In this document: piece after piece, positions 30,123 to 40,235 of the stretch
Numbering within the stretch: the first letter of the stretch is position 1
Layout: each line of letters opens with the position of its first letter
Assembly: GCA_945609985.1 (NCBI GenBank)
Contig: CALYZQ010000001.1
Location: forward strand, 24,167-88,166
Source of the DNA: an uncultured Lachnospiraceae bacterium
GTDB lineage: Bacteria; Bacillota; Clostridia; Lachnospirales; Lachnospiraceae
Length of the DNA stretch: 64,000 nucleotides
Direction: 5' to 3'
Program-made: the position numbers and the translations under genes
Notes under the pieces: model-generated
The model's input: only the letters and a program-made list of their open reading frames with translations
Database searches by the model: none
Told to the model about the DNA's origin: nothing

Positions 30123-30746
30123 CTACACATGTCTTACCTTACCATCAACCACTGCAATACGGCCGTTTGCAATATCATCGATTGCCTTAGGAAGGATAAT
30201 CCACTCCGCCTGCTCCATAACACGCTGCTGCAATACTTCTGCCGTGTCATCCTCTTCTATCATGACCGGCTTTTGGGCAATGATGGGACCCTCGTCCATG
30301 CCTTCCGTCACAAAATGAACGGTAGCTCCCGTCACCTTCACGCCACGCTCCAATGCCTTTTCATGCACCTTCAATCCATAGTATCCCACTCCGCAGAAGG
30401 AGGGGATTAAGGAAGGATGAATATTGATAATACGGTTGCTGTATTTCTTTACCATAGCTTCCGGAATCGCCACCAAAAATCCTGCGAGCACTACCAAATC
30501 CGGTGTAAACTCTTCCACCTTGGCAAGCAGAGCGTCATTAAATGTAGCCCTGTCTGCAAAATCCTTGGGAGACACACTGACAGCCGGAATGCCTGCTGCC
30601 TTTGCCCTGTCAAGACTCTTTACGGTCTTGTTGTTGCTGATAACACCTACAAGCTCGGCATTTGTAATCTTATCAGCCTTTATGGCATCAATAATTGCCT
30701 GTAAATTGGTACCACCGCCGGATACCAAAACCACAACTCTTAGCAT
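30123..30746 (-). CDS. purN: Phosphoribosylglycinamide formyltransferase
   Basis: [27 protein letters not shown]...[39 protein letters not shown]. Confidence 0.96.
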   Translation of the reverse strand: MLRVVVLVSGGGTNLQAIIDAIKADKITNAELVGVISNNKTVKSLDRAKAAGIPAVSVSPKDFADRATFNDALLAKVEEFTPDLVVLAGFLVAIPEAMVKKYSNRIINIHPSLIPSFCGVGYYGLKVHEKALERGVKVTGATVHFVTEGMDEGPIIAQKPVMIEEDDTAEVLQQRVMEQAEWIILPKAIDDIANGRIAVVDGKVRHV

Positions 30747-31765
30747 AATGTTACACCCTTCTCACCAGCTTCACAGGTACCTACAATGTATGCGGTATCT
30801 CCTGCCGCCTTAATTGCTTCCATGGTCTTGTCCACGTCAGCGGGATCAACAGCAAGCACCATACCAAGACCCATGTTGTAAGTATTGTACATCATATCCT
30901 CTTCGATATTTCCTGTCTTCTGTAATAATTTGAAGATTGCGGGAATCTCGTAGCTGTCCTTCTTTACAACGGCACGCACACCATCAGGAAGCATTCTGGG
31001 AATATTCTCCTGGAAACCGCCGCCTGTGATATGGCTGCAACCGTGCACGGTAACGCCTGCATCCTTAATGGACTTCAGCGCCTTTACATAAATTCTGGTG
31101 GGTGCAATCAGAGCCTCACCCAGAGTAGTACCAAGCTCATCATAATATGTATTCAGGCTCTCCGTGGTCATCTCAAACACCTTACGCACCAAAGAGAAAC
31201 CATTGGAATGAACGCCGGAGGAAGCAATACCAATCAGGGTATCTCCCGCTTTAATCTTCTCACCGGTAATCAAATCCTTCTCATCAACCACACCAACTGC
31301 AAAGCCTGCCAAATCATACTCATCCTCGGGCATAAGACCGGGATGCTCTGCGGTCTCGCCACCAATCAGTGCACAGCCGGACTGCTTACAGCCCTCAGCC
31401 ACACCCTTAACGATGGTTGCAATCTTCTCAGGGTAGTTCTTACCACATGCAATGTAATCCAAGAAGAATAAAGGCTCACCACCTGCACATGCCACGTCAT
31501 TTACACACATTGCCACTGCATCAATACCGATGGTATCATGCTTATCCATCAAAAATGCAAGCTTTACCTTGGTACCGCATCCGTCTGTGCCTGACAGAAG
31601 AATGGGGTTCTCCATATCCTTAATTGCTGCCAATGAAAATGCTCCGGAAAATCCGCCAAGACCACCCAATACTTCGGGGCGCATGGTCTCCTTTACATGC
31701 TTTTTCATAAGCTCCACTGACTTGTATCCTGCTTCAATATCTACTCCGGCTTTCTTGTAATCCAT
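30740..31765 (-). CDS. purM: Phosphoribosylformylglycinamidine cyclo-ligase
   Basis: [25 protein letters not shown]...[13 protein letters not shown]...[11 protein letters not shown]. Confidence 0.97.
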   Translation of the reverse strand: MDYKKAGVDIEAGYKSVELMKKHVKETMRPEVLGGLGGFSGAFSLAAIKDMENPILLSGTDGCGTKVKLAFLMDKHDTIGIDAVAMCVNDVACAGGEPLFFLDYIACGKNYPEKIATIVKGVAEGCKQSGCALIGGETAEHPGLMPEDEYDLAGFAVGVVDEKDLITGEKIKAGDTLIGIASSGVHSNGFSLVRKVFEMTTESLNTYYDELGTTLGEALIAPTRIYVKALKSIKDAGVTVHGCSHITGGGFQENIPRMLPDGVRAVVKKDSYEIPAIFKLLQKTGNIEEDMMYNTYNMGLGMVLAVDPADVDKTMEAIKAAGDTAYIVGTCEAGEKGVTLC

Positions 31766-31787
31766 TTTAAATTCTCCTCGTTTTGTA

Positions 31788-32324
31788 TTATTTCTTCATA
31801 CCGTCCAGGTATGCTTTATATCCTACTTCCTTAAGCTTTGCATCCTTATTCACTACCTGATCCTTCAAAGATGCACTGTAGTCCTTAAGACGCTGTAACA
31901 AATCCGCATCAGAGGTTGCCAAAATCTTAGCAGCCAAAAGTCCTGCATTGGCACCGCCGTTAATTGCCACGGTAGCCACAGGAATACCTGAGGGCATCTG
32001 TACTATTGAGTAAAGAGAGTCACGGCCTCCGAGAGAAGTTGTGTGCATGGGAATACCGATTACCGGCATAGGGAAAATCGCCGCACACATACCGGGCAAA
32101 TGCGCTGCCATGCCTGCGCCTGCAATAATCACCTTGAAGCCTTTCTCCTCTGCACTCTTCGCGTACTCGAAAAACACATCCGGTTCTCTGTGTGCACTGA
32201 TAATGGTCATCTCGTAAGGGATATTCAGCTCCTCCAAAATATCTGCCGCCTTTGCCATAACAGGCATATCGGAATCACTTCCCATCACAATACCAACCTT
32301 AGACACCTTTTCTAAACTAGCCAT
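31788..32324 (-). CDS. purE: 5-(carboxyamino)imidazole ribonucleotide mutase
   Basis: [40 protein letters not shown]...[11 protein letters not shown]. Confidence 0.97.
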   Translation of the reverse strand: MASLEKVSKVGIVMGSDSDMPVMAKAADILEELNIPYEMTIISAHREPDVFFEYAKSAEEKGFKVIIAGAGMAAHLPGMCAAIFPMPVIGIPMHTTSLGGRDSLYSIVQMPSGIPVATVAINGGANAGLLAAKILATSDADLLQRLKDYSASLKDQVVNKDAKLKEVGYKAYLDGMKK

Positions 32325-32472
32325 GACATCCTCCTTAATTTGCAATATATTTCCACCTTTAGTTTACTAAAATTAACAGTGGTATGCAACCTTTATCTTC
32401 TTAATTTTTTCTTTTTGTGGCAAAGTTCGAATTATTTTGCTTCCCACACCTTTTCTCTGTGCAAATTGCTCG

Positions 32473-34545
32473 TTATGCTTCAAACGCTCTATTTAATTCC
32501 TCCGTACCCGAAAGCACAAATCTGCCCTTTTGGATAATGGGTATCTTTACACCATCCGTTCTCACGGCATTAAGTTCTCCCAGTTCATCATAGGGAATTG
32601 TAATATCCGTGTGACAGTTAAAATATGCTTTCTCCGGTCTGCTGTTTCGAAGCAGTGACACTTCATTGTCCTTTGCCACAATCTCCTTGCCGTCCGGATT
32701 ATATACTCTAATCTCCTCCGTATGGGAATAACAGGTATCTCCCACTGCAAAGTGAGGGCCCATTTTCTCAGCTATCAGGATGGGAAGCTTATCCTCCACC
32801 ATAAGCTTGTTTGCAATTACATAAGCGGTGGTATTGGTACCGATTGCAAACTCTCCTATGGGGAGGGTCTTATGGCGAAACAGCACATTTTCTTTGATAA
32901 ATGCCCTATTCTCTTCTTCCTTCTCAAAATTGTCACAGGTATAGTCCGTTATCATTCCATCCTCAAAGGTAATCGCCAGATTACGGAATTCCAGACCGTT
33001 TAAATATACCTTTTTCACATGAAGCAAACCGTTTGTCCCTTTCAGCACGGGAGAGGTAAACACTTCACCCACCGGAATATTCACATCCGCCACACAATTT
33101 TCAAATATGGTTTCCTTTGCAGGATTTGTAAGCTTGTGTAGGTTAATGCGTAAATCTGTACGATTCTCTCCACATCCCTTTATTTCACAATAATCTGCCG
33201 TATCCAGCACGTCAATCAGCTTCTGCTGAATTCCCTGATACAGCTTATAGTCCAGCGTATTAATCCGGATGGTCTCCTCAAACAGCTCCTCAAAAACATC
33301 TCCGATTTCCGGGATAGGAAAAGCTATAATGGTAAAGCTTCTCTCCTCCTCTAAAATATAATTACGCTGTAGTTCTCCCGCCTTTTGACGGTATTCTACC
33401 CAAAGAGCATTCTGCTCCTCACTAAGTCTTAAACTCTCCGGCTTATTCACCGGTTCAAAATCCTTCTCACCGAAAGTCTCTACAAGTGCCGGCCCTGCAT
33501 AGCCCAGTGCCGCATCCTTATACTCCTCAAAGGCTGTATGGCTGACCTCCAGCCTGCGGTTCATATAAATTTTGTCAAAGAACAATGCCTTGTCGTCCTT
33601 GTGGTCAAAATCATACTGCCTGTTGGGCTCCCCACCGTAAAATCCTGTTTTGAAAATAGAGGGATTATACAAAATACTATAAGGATTTCTGTAGATAACA
33701 GGCTTAAGTCCAATTTTATCGTAATTTTCTATGGCACGTTTTATCATGCGTTCAAAGCCAAGGCGGTAACGGATATCTACCACCTTCTTTTTGGATAAAT
33801 CCTTATTGCCCATCACAAAACCCATGCGATACCCTTCCGTATAAGTATCTGCCATGGTACAAATGGTTTCCTCGGGAAGAGACGCCATAAACCGTGCCAT
33901 CGTAAGCTCATTTTCACTGATATACTCACCATATGCAAACAGATACCGAACATCAGACAAATCCTGCTTCATCACAATATCTGCCGCAAAGGTTTCCTCT
34001 CCCGTCACCAGTTCCTTTGTGCGCTGCAGGGTAGCCACATCCGCATAATCACTGACAAACCAATAAATCATCTGGCGGATGCTCTCATAACCGGGAAGCA
34101 TACCATTTTCCTGCCACTCATAGGAAAATGCTGCATAAATCTCCAAAAAGAGTTCCATGCGAATTACTGTTTCAAAGGTTTTTCCTTCATAAACAAAACC
34201 AATGAGACTGCGCATTTCAGTATACAAAAATGAAAGCAGCGCTCCAAATTCTTCTCCCAGCTCTTTCACCGCGTATGTCGGGTTGGCATAACTCACTTCA
34301 TAATTTTCCTCAAGTATATCCTCATACAGGGCGTGGTTTCTTTGCAGCAGTTCCTCTATAGGAGCACTTTTAAGACCGCCTGCTCCGATAAACGCCGCGG
34401 TCTCATCCATCTGTATCAAAAAGGAAGCCACCTTGACAAAGTACTTTTCAAAAGCAGGATTTCCAAAGTGCTCCTCCCTGATTTCATAAATTCTCGCCAA
34501 GGCAAGCGAATGCCTTTCCTTCATCATTTCATCCATATCAGTCAT
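32473..34545 (-). CDS. M29-type aminopeptidase with ~300-aa N-terminal extension
   Basis: C-terminal part VADVNIPVGEVFTSPVLKGTNGLLHVKKVYLNGLEFRNLAITFEDGMI...LPIGEFAIGTNTTAYVIANK...PILIAEKMGPHFAVGDTCYSH...NCHTDITIPYDELG matches M29 aminopeptidase signatures; N-terminal about 300 aa unassigned. Confidence 0.8.
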   Translation of the reverse strand: MTDMDEMMKERHSLALARIYEIREEHFGNPAFEKYFVKVASFLIQMDETAAFIGAGGLKSAPIEELLQRNHALYEDILEENYEVSYANPTYAVKELGEEFGALLSFLYTEMRSLIGFVYEGKTFETVIRMELFLEIYAAFSYEWQENGMLPGYESIRQMIYWFVSDYADVATLQRTKELVTGEETFAADIVMKQDLSDVRYLFAYGEYISENELTMARFMASLPEETICTMADTYTEGYRMGFVMGNKDLSKKKVVDIRYRLGFERMIKRAIENYDKIGLKPVIYRNPYSILYNPSIFKTGFYGGEPNRQYDFDHKDDKALFFDKIYMNRRLEVSHTAFEEYKDAALGYAGPALVETFGEKDFEPVNKPESLRLSEEQNALWVEYRQKAGELQRNYILEEERSFTIIAFPIPEIGDVFEELFEETIRINTLDYKLYQGIQQKLIDVLDTADYCEIKGCGENRTDLRINLHKLTNPAKETIFENCVADVNIPVGEVFTSPVLKGTNGLLHVKKVYLNGLEFRNLAITFEDGMITDYTCDNFEKEEENRAFIKENVLFRHKTLPIGEFAIGTNTTAYVIANKLMVEDKLPILIAEKMGPHFAVGDTCYSHTEEIRVYNPDGKEIVAKDNEVSLLRNSRPEKAYFNCHTDITIPYDELGELNAVRTDGVKIPIIQKGRFVLSGTEELNRAFEA

Positions 34546-34567
34546 TAAAACACCCTTTCACACCAAA

Positions 34568-34885
34568 TCAGTTCATTCTTCCCAGATAGAGCAGACAGCC
34601 TATGCCTATCAGAACCACACTATTGAAAACTGTCCCCAAACAGGGAAACAGCTTGTAATTTTCCTTCTCCTTCAAGGTCACTATACCAAGAACCAGACCA
34701 ACTACCGAAAAGATAGTCGAAAGCAGTCCAGTCACTCCGTAACCGCCCTTTGCATTTCCACCGTTTTTATAGGTCAGATAAATTACAATTATCATGGAAA
34801 TCAGACTTATAATGCCCAGAATCATGGACATAATCGCCTTGTCCGAATGCTTTTTATTGGTAAAAATATAATTTTTTCTCTTCAT
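34568..34885 (-). CDS. Small membrane protein (DUF6142-like)
   Basis: 105 aa MKRKNYIFTNKKHSDKAIMSMILGIISLISMIIVIYLTYKNGGNAKGGYGVTGLLSTIFSVVGLVLGIVTLKEKENYKLFPCLGTVFNSVVLIGIGCLLYLGRMN. Confidence 0.75.
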   Translation of the reverse strand: MKRKNYIFTNKKHSDKAIMSMILGIISLISMIIVIYLTYKNGGNAKGGYGVTGLLSTIFSVVGLVLGIVTLKEKENYKLFPCLGTVFNSVVLIGIGCLLYLGRMN

Positions 34886-34909
34886 ATTTACTCATTTCCA
34901 TAAAAGTCT

Positions 34910-34937
34910 AAAAGGCACTCCCCTGCGGAAATGCCTG
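34910..34937 (-). terminator. Hairpin downstream of the 50-aa ORF
   Basis: Minus strand AGGCATTTCCGCAGGGGAGTGCCTTTTAG. Confidence 0.55.
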
Positions 34938-34956
34938 ATAGCTCAATCTCACTTAT

Positions 34957-35109
34957 TTAGAACAAAATTTTGGACTTGCCGGAAATCAGCTTTGCGCCAC
35001 TGATAATCAGAAGCACACCTGTGGCGATTCCCACCACCAGGGAAACTACTCCCATTATAATATTTGCAACACCTGCACCGCTCATCGTTTTATAAACTTT
35101 TTCTTCCAT
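34957..35109 (-). CDS. 50-aa small hydrophobic protein (not in supplied ORF track)
   Basis: GGAGGAAGCGC-ATG: MEEKVYKTMSGAGVANIIMGVVSLVVGIATGVLLIISGAKLISGKSKILF*; strong RBS, two hydrophobic stretches, followed by a hairpin. Confidence 0.75.
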   Translation of the reverse strand: MEEKVYKTMSGAGVANIIMGVVSLVVGIATGVLLIISGAKLISGKSKILF

Positions 35110-35167
35110 GCGCTTCCTCCTCATCTTTTATTAATGTAAATATTGCCTTATGCGAATTCCTCTGTAT

Positions 35168-35845
35168 TTATACACCGTATTCCTTGTAATACTCGTCAAT
35201 AGCCGCCTTCAAGGTATCATCAATATAAACATTGCCGTTATACTCTTTGTTATACAGATGCTCAATAACATCGGACATGGTTACGATGGCATTTGCTTCA
35301 AAACCATACTTCTCCTTAATCTCCTCTAAAGCACGCTTCTCACCGCCAAGGCCTTTTTCACAGCGATCCAAAGATACCATCAAACCGATGATTTCCACAT
35401 TTGCCGCACCTCTTACCTTGGGAACGGTTTCCTCCATGGACTTACCGGAAGTAGTAACATCCTCAATCATCACTACGCGATCGCCGTCCTTTAACTTACT
35501 GCCCAGGAAGCTTCCCTTATCCGCACCGTGATCCTTCTCCTCCTTACGGTCGGAGCAGTAACGTATCTCCTTGCCGTAAAGCTTGCTGTATGCAATGGCA
35601 GTCACAACGCTGATGGGAATACCCTTGTATGCAGGTCCGAACAACACATCGAAATCATCTCCGTAAGTATTATGAATTGCCTTTGCGTAATACTCGCCCA
35701 GCCCCATCAACTGGCTGCCTGTCACATATGCACCCGCATTCATAAAGAAAGGTGACTTACGTCCGCTCTTTAATGTAAACTCACCAAACTTTAATACCTG
35801 ACAATCTACCATAAACTCAATAAACTCCTGCTTGTAACTTTCCAT
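35168..35845 (-). CDS. pyrE: Orotate phosphoribosyltransferase
   Basis: SGRKSPFFMNAGAYVTGSQLMGLGEYYAKAIH...LFGPAYKGIPISVVTAIAYSKLYG...VVMIEDVTTSGKSMEETV. Confidence 0.96.
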   Translation of the reverse strand: MESYKQEFIEFMVDCQVLKFGEFTLKSGRKSPFFMNAGAYVTGSQLMGLGEYYAKAIHNTYGDDFDVLFGPAYKGIPISVVTAIAYSKLYGKEIRYCSDRKEEKDHGADKGSFLGSKLKDGDRVVMIEDVTTSGKSMEETVPKVRGAANVEIIGLMVSLDRCEKGLGGEKRALEEIKEKYGFEANAIVTMSDVIEHLYNKEYNGNVYIDDTLKAAIDEYYKEYGV

Positions 35846-35980
35846 TGTTCATCCTCCTTAACATCCAATATCCCATTCATACTACCATAAAACCATGTAT
35901 TTTTCAACTATCCAGTATCTATTCATCCTATAAATTTCTTAATATCTTTTTCAATGCTTAACACATTCCATTTGCAGATG

Positions 35981-36691
35981 TTAGTCCTTCTTTATTGAAT
36001 ACTTCTCTCTAAATGCTTCATAATCCGCTTTTGCAATTTTATATTGTTCTCCTGCCTGCTCCTCATTCATAGAATACTCTGACTCTTGTGCCTCACCTTG
36101 CAATGCATCTGAAATAATCCTTTTCAAATACTCCTTCTGTTCATAATTCGCCATAACCAGTGAATCTCTCACATACATTGGATTGTTTCTTAGCAACGCC
36201 ACTTGAAAATCTACACCTTTTCCCTTTAGATAATGCCACAGAAATGTAATGCAAGTTCTGGTGTTTCCTTCTCTGAAAGGATGAATGCTCCATAATGCCA
36301 ACAAAAAATCAGAAAGCACCTCTCCCTTTTTCGCAGTCTTCACCCAATCAATATCTGCATATTCTTGTAGTAGATTCTCTAATCGCCTCTCAATTTCATG
36401 GTAGTCCGCATACTCTGCCGAACCACCGGACAAAACACGCTCACTCTTGTACAAATTCTCTTTTCGGAATGTTCCTGCCCATTCATAAATATCCCCAAAT
36501 AAATACTTGTGGATGGATACCATGTGCTCTACATCATAAGTATAGGCAATCCTCGTAGGCTTCACATCCAACCCTAACAGCTTTGCAAACACCTTCTGTA
36601 TTTCAAATTTTCCCAAAAGTTCCTTATCACGAATGTTATATTTATTGGTAAGAACATCACTTTCCGGGTAACAATTTCTTCCACCGCTCAT
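35981..36691 (-). CDS. Fic family protein
   Basis: Fic core HPFREGNTRTCITFLWHYL; upstream LFGDIYEWAGTFRKENLYKSE flap region. Confidence 0.93.
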   Translation of the reverse strand: MSGGRNCYPESDVLTNKYNIRDKELLGKFEIQKVFAKLLGLDVKPTRIAYTYDVEHMVSIHKYLFGDIYEWAGTFRKENLYKSERVLSGGSAEYADYHEIERRLENLLQEYADIDWVKTAKKGEVLSDFLLALWSIHPFREGNTRTCITFLWHYLKGKGVDFQVALLRNNPMYVRDSLVMANYEQKEYLKRIISDALQGEAQESEYSMNEEQAGEQYKIAKADYEAFREKYSIKKD

Positions 36692-36694
36692 ACA

Positions 36695-37054
36695 CTACAC
36701 TCCCAAATACTCAAATCTATCAATTCTGACTTCCATCTCTTCCAACGTTATTTTTCCAAAGATATAGGAGTCCAAAACCTCCATAAACAATTCATCCGGA
36801 CCATTGGTGGCACTTAGCATAATAGCCATAGCATTTTCTACGCTCTTTCTTCTCGCATCGCATGCCTCCACATAACTTTGGCTGATAATCATTCCTTTAT
36901 ATTGCAAAATCGTTCTCATCATATTGATAACGTATGCCGGAGGGTTCCTTCTTTCCTGTTCCCAATCTTTCAAAGTAGAAACCGGAACATCAAACATTTT
37001 AGCAAATTTACTCTGGCTCAAGCCTGTTTGTAAACGCAATTCTCTTACTTCCAT
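36695..37054 (-). CDS. HTH regulator with VbhA-like antitoxin C-terminal segment (putative Fic antitoxin)
   Basis: MEVRELRLQTGLSQSKFAKMFDVPVSTLKDWEQERRNPPAYVINMMRTIL (XRE-like HTH) + DARRKSVENAMAIMLSATNGPDELFMEVLDSYIFGKITLEEMEVRI (resembles VbhA/Fic-antitoxin family). GGAGG RBS; stop is 4 nt from the fic ATG. Confidence 0.8.
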   Translation of the reverse strand: MEVRELRLQTGLSQSKFAKMFDVPVSTLKDWEQERRNPPAYVINMMRTILQYKGMIISQSYVEACDARRKSVENAMAIMLSATNGPDELFMEVLDSYIFGKITLEEMEVRIDRFEYLGV

Positions 37055-37139
37055 GATAATTACCTCCACTCATTTCTCTATATATAGTATACGGCATTGC
37101 CTACCATTATGCAAGATTTATCCCAAAACTATCTTTTCT

Positions 37140-37186
37140 AAAAACGCACAAAGTATTACTTTTTTCAAATACTTTGTGCATTTTTC
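37140..37186. terminator. Bidirectional hairpin
   Basis: GCACAAAGTATTACTTTTTTCAAATACTTTGTGC flanked by A/T runs. Confidence 0.7.
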
Positions 37187-37202
37187 AAAATACCAATCAC
37201 AA

Positions 37203-37240
37203 AAGCGGCGGTGAACCACAAAAACTTGTCTTCACCGCCA
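37203..37240 (-). terminator. Second hairpin with T-rich tail
   Basis: Minus strand GGCGGTGAAGACAAGTTTTTGTGGTTCACCGCCGCTTTTGTG. Confidence 0.6.
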
Positions 37241-37552
37241 CTTTCGAAACTTTAAAATTTTTCTATTTTTGAAACTGAAAAACCCACACACCCGCCTCCC
37301 GGCAAGCACATGGATCTCTACACTTTTTTCTTTATGATATTTGACGTCTCCGTCCCCAAAACAGCTACAATCTACTACACCATTTACTACACCATTTCGG
37401 TGTGAAATCACACCAATTTGCGATAAATTACGATACTTCTGTCTTTTGGGCGAAAGTCCGCAAACACTTGAAAACACGGGATTATTCGGCATTTCAGGAA
37501 GTCTGGAAATCAAGCAGGCATAAATTCAATAAATTCCTGCTTACACAAAGTT

Positions 37553-38017
37553 CTACAGCACAACCTCCATACCAATCTTTTGCGGGACAAGCCCCATAGC
37601 CTCATAAAACCTCATGGCGGACGGATTACAGCTCCATACATTTAACGTCAGGTTATAGCAACCGCTTTCTTTTGCAAGTTTTACCGCAGCTTCATATAAT
37701 TCCTTTCCCACATGTTTCCCACGGCATTTTTCATCCACACATATGTCATCAATATAAAGGGTCTTTATATCCGTCAAAACCGAATGATTCATATGTTGCT
37801 GAAAAATGCCAAAGCAGTATCCCATCACTTCATCCTTTTCATCTACGCAAACCAGTATGGGACGTTCTTCATCCTTTAACAATTCCTTCAGTTCATCTGT
37901 CGAATATTTTCTGCCAATCTTAAAAATATCTGGTCTCCCGTTATGATGCACAAGGTCAACCTGCGAAAGTAAATCGCCTATTTTCTCTATGTCTTTTTCC
38001 ATTGCATATCTAATCAT
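37553..38017 (-). CDS. GNAT family N-acetyltransferase
   Basis: IRYAMEKDIEKIGDLLSQVDLVHH...IDDICVDEKCRGKHVGKELYEAAVKLAKESGCYNLTLNVWSCNPSAMRFYEAMGLVPQKIGMEVVL. Confidence 0.93.
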   Translation of the reverse strand: MIRYAMEKDIEKIGDLLSQVDLVHHNGRPDIFKIGRKYSTDELKELLKDEERPILVCVDEKDEVMGYCFGIFQQHMNHSVLTDIKTLYIDDICVDEKCRGKHVGKELYEAAVKLAKESGCYNLTLNVWSCNPSAMRFYEAMGLVPQKIGMEVVL

Positions 38018-38072
38018 ATTTTACACCTTCTCCAAGCTTTCTGCCATACAAATCCGCTTTATCGCACAATTT

Positions 38073-38108
38073 TATTAAGCCCCCACCCCGCTTGGGATGA
38101 AGGCTCAA
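38073..38108 (-). terminator. Hairpin downstream of the ACT gene
   Basis: Minus strand GAGCCTTCATCCCAAGCGGGGTGGGGGCTTAAT. Confidence 0.6.
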
Positions 38109-38127
38109 TTACACACTCTTTTACAAG

Positions 38128-38559
38128 TTACAGCTTGCAGATATCTGCTTCCGTTATAAGATGGAAACCGGCATCCTCAAGTACAGCTTCTGCAGCGGCA
38201 TTATCCTCTACACGAAGTACCACATAGGCGTGCTTTTCTGTACGTGCCATAAACGCATACAAATACTCCACATTAATGTTTGCTTTGTCAAGCACATTAA
38301 GTGCTGCAGTAAGTTTTCCGGGCGCATCACCAATCTTAACGCCTACCACATTAATGGCTTTTACAAGATAATCCTTTTCCTGCAATGCCTTCATTGCCGT
38401 CTCTTCATCATTTACTATCAGTCGTAAAATACCGAAATCCTGCGTCTCTGCAATAGAAAGAGCTCTGATATTAACATTGTTTTTTGATAAAACATCTGTT
38501 ACGGAAACCATGGCTCCCTTTTTGTTTTCCACATAAACGGTTAACTGCTTAATTGCCAT
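38128..38559 (-). CDS. Tandem ACT-domain protein
   Basis: MAIKQLTVYVENKKGAMVSVTDVLSKNNVNIRALSIAETQDFGILRLIV...GKLTAALNVLDKANINVEYLYAFMARTEKHAYVVLRV. Confidence 0.92.
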   Translation of the reverse strand: MAIKQLTVYVENKKGAMVSVTDVLSKNNVNIRALSIAETQDFGILRLIVNDEETAMKALQEKDYLVKAINVVGVKIGDAPGKLTAALNVLDKANINVEYLYAFMARTEKHAYVVLRVEDNAAAEAVLEDAGFHLITEADICKL

Positions 38560-38579
38560 AATGTTATCTCCTTTCAAAT

Positions 38580-39887
38580 TTAGACTAATTTACGCTTATC
38601 AACGACACGTACTGCTTTTCCTTCGCTTCTTGCAATACTCTTAGGCGCAACAAGATGTACGGCAGGGTTGATGCCCAGCATAGTCTTCATGGCATTTGCC
38701 AGTGACTTCTCCATCTTAAGTACATCACCAACTTTATCCGTAAACTGCTCCGGATTCATCTCCACATTTACATCAAAGGTATCTGTATTATTTACTCTGT
38801 CAACCACAATCTGATAGTTGGGCTGATAGCCTTCATTCAAAAGAACGGTCTCAATCTGGCTGGGGAATACATTTACGCCTCTGATAATAAGCATATCATC
38901 GGTTCTACCCATAGGCTTAGCCATCTTGATCAAGGTACGTCCGCAGGAGCACTTCTTACGTGACAGAACACAAATATCACGGGTACGATAACGAAGAAGA
39001 GGGAACGCCTCCTTGTCAAGAGCCGTAAATACCAGTTCTCCCTTTTCACCCTCCGGAAGCACTTCTCCTGTATCGGGATTGATAATTTCAGGATAGAAAT
39101 GGTCCTCATTGACATGCATGCCGGTCTGCTCGCAACACTCAAATGCAACACCGGGACCGGATGTCTCTGTCAGACCATAAATATCATATGCTTTAATACC
39201 AAGAGTTTCCTCAATACCTCTTCTCATTTCTTCTGTCCAAGGCTCAGCACCGAAAATACCTGCCTTGAGAGGAATATCCTCGGGCTTGTATCCCTGCTCT
39301 TTCAAGGTTTCACCTATGTATGCCGCATACGACGGTGTACAACAGATAATAGTTGCACCAAGGTCATTCATGAACTGAATCTGACGGTCCGTATTTCCGG
39401 ATGACATGGGAAGGGTTAAGCATCCCACCTTGTGAGAACCGCCATGAAGTCCCGCACCGCCTGTAAACAAGCCATATCCGTATGCCACCTGACATACATC
39501 CTCATTGGTGCCGCCTGCCGCAACAATGGCACGTGCACAGCAGTCTTCCCAAAGATCCACGTCATTTTGTGTATAAAATGCAACCACACGGCGTCCGGTT
39601 GTTCCGGACGTGGAGTGAATACGCACACACTCATCAAGGGGCTTCGCCAAAAGCCCGTAGGGATATGCATCACGCAAATCTGCTTTTGATATAAAAGGAA
39701 GCTTATGTAAATCTTCAATTCCTTTAATATCCTCCGGCTTTACACCCTTTTCGTCCATGAGGTCACGGTAATACTTCACATTCTCATAAACATGCTTTAC
39801 CTGTTTTACAATCTTTTCCGATTGAAGCTTTTTCATTTCCTCAACAGGCATCGTTTCCATTTCTTGCTGATAGTAATTCTGTTCCAT
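38580..39887 (-). CDS. paaK: Phenylacetate--CoA ligase
   Basis: LPFISKADLRDAYPYGLLAKPLDECVRIHSTSGTTGRRVVAFYTQNDVDLWEDCCARAIVAAGG...YDIYGLTETSGPGVAFEC...MGRTDDMLIIRGVNVFPSQIE. Confidence 0.95.
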   Translation of the reverse strand: MEQNYYQQEMETMPVEEMKKLQSEKIVKQVKHVYENVKYYRDLMDEKGVKPEDIKGIEDLHKLPFISKADLRDAYPYGLLAKPLDECVRIHSTSGTTGRRVVAFYTQNDVDLWEDCCARAIVAAGGTNEDVCQVAYGYGLFTGGAGLHGGSHKVGCLTLPMSSGNTDRQIQFMNDLGATIICCTPSYAAYIGETLKEQGYKPEDIPLKAGIFGAEPWTEEMRRGIEETLGIKAYDIYGLTETSGPGVAFECCEQTGMHVNEDHFYPEIINPDTGEVLPEGEKGELVFTALDKEAFPLLRYRTRDICVLSRKKCSCGRTLIKMAKPMGRTDDMLIIRGVNVFPSQIETVLLNEGYQPNYQIVVDRVNNTDTFDVNVEMNPEQFTDKVGDVLKMEKSLANAMKTMLGINPAVHLVAPKSIARSEGKAVRVVDKRKLV

Positions 39888-39928
39888 TTTCTGTCTTCCT
39901 TTCCTATGTGTTTTTCACATCGGATTAT

Positions 39929-40235
39929 GCAAAAAAAGTCCTCTGCATTCCGATTAAGAATACAGAGGACGAGATATCTTTATTTCTCGTGGTACCACCT
40001 CAGTTCGTCGTCATCTCACGGTAACGACCTCGTCGAGTACTAATATACCCTAGTTCTGTGACGGGAACACCCGTTGCATCCTACTTAAGACTTAACTTGT
40101 TCAGCGCACTGCTAACAGAATGAATTCGAGAAGGACGCCTCCATTGCCTCGCACCAACCGGCAACTCTCTCCAGGTTCTTTCCAACCTACTACTTTCTGC
40201 TCATTGCATTTGTTTAATATGAACTTTATAAAAAG
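39929..40235 (-). promoter_or_regulatory. T-box riboswitch leader upstream of paaK-ACT (apparent specifier UUC, Phe)
   Basis: Minus strand Stem I AGTAGGTTGG..GAGAGAGTTGCCGGTTGGTGCGAGGCAATGG.., specifier region CGAATTCATTCTG (GAA-UUC-A); T-box GAGGTGGTACCACG; terminator GTCCTCTGTATTCTTAATCGGAATGCAGAGGACTTTTTTT. Confidence 0.9.

Noticed and set aside
30057-32472. Purine or other metabolite riboswitch upstream of purE or between pur genes
   Set aside because: No recognisable purine, PRPP, ppGpp or ZTP riboswitch core sequence was seen by eye in the short intergenic regions.
37232-37513. 93-aa minus-strand ORF
   Set aside because: No credible RBS, low-quality composition and overlap with repeats and hairpins; kept only as part of an unexplained region.
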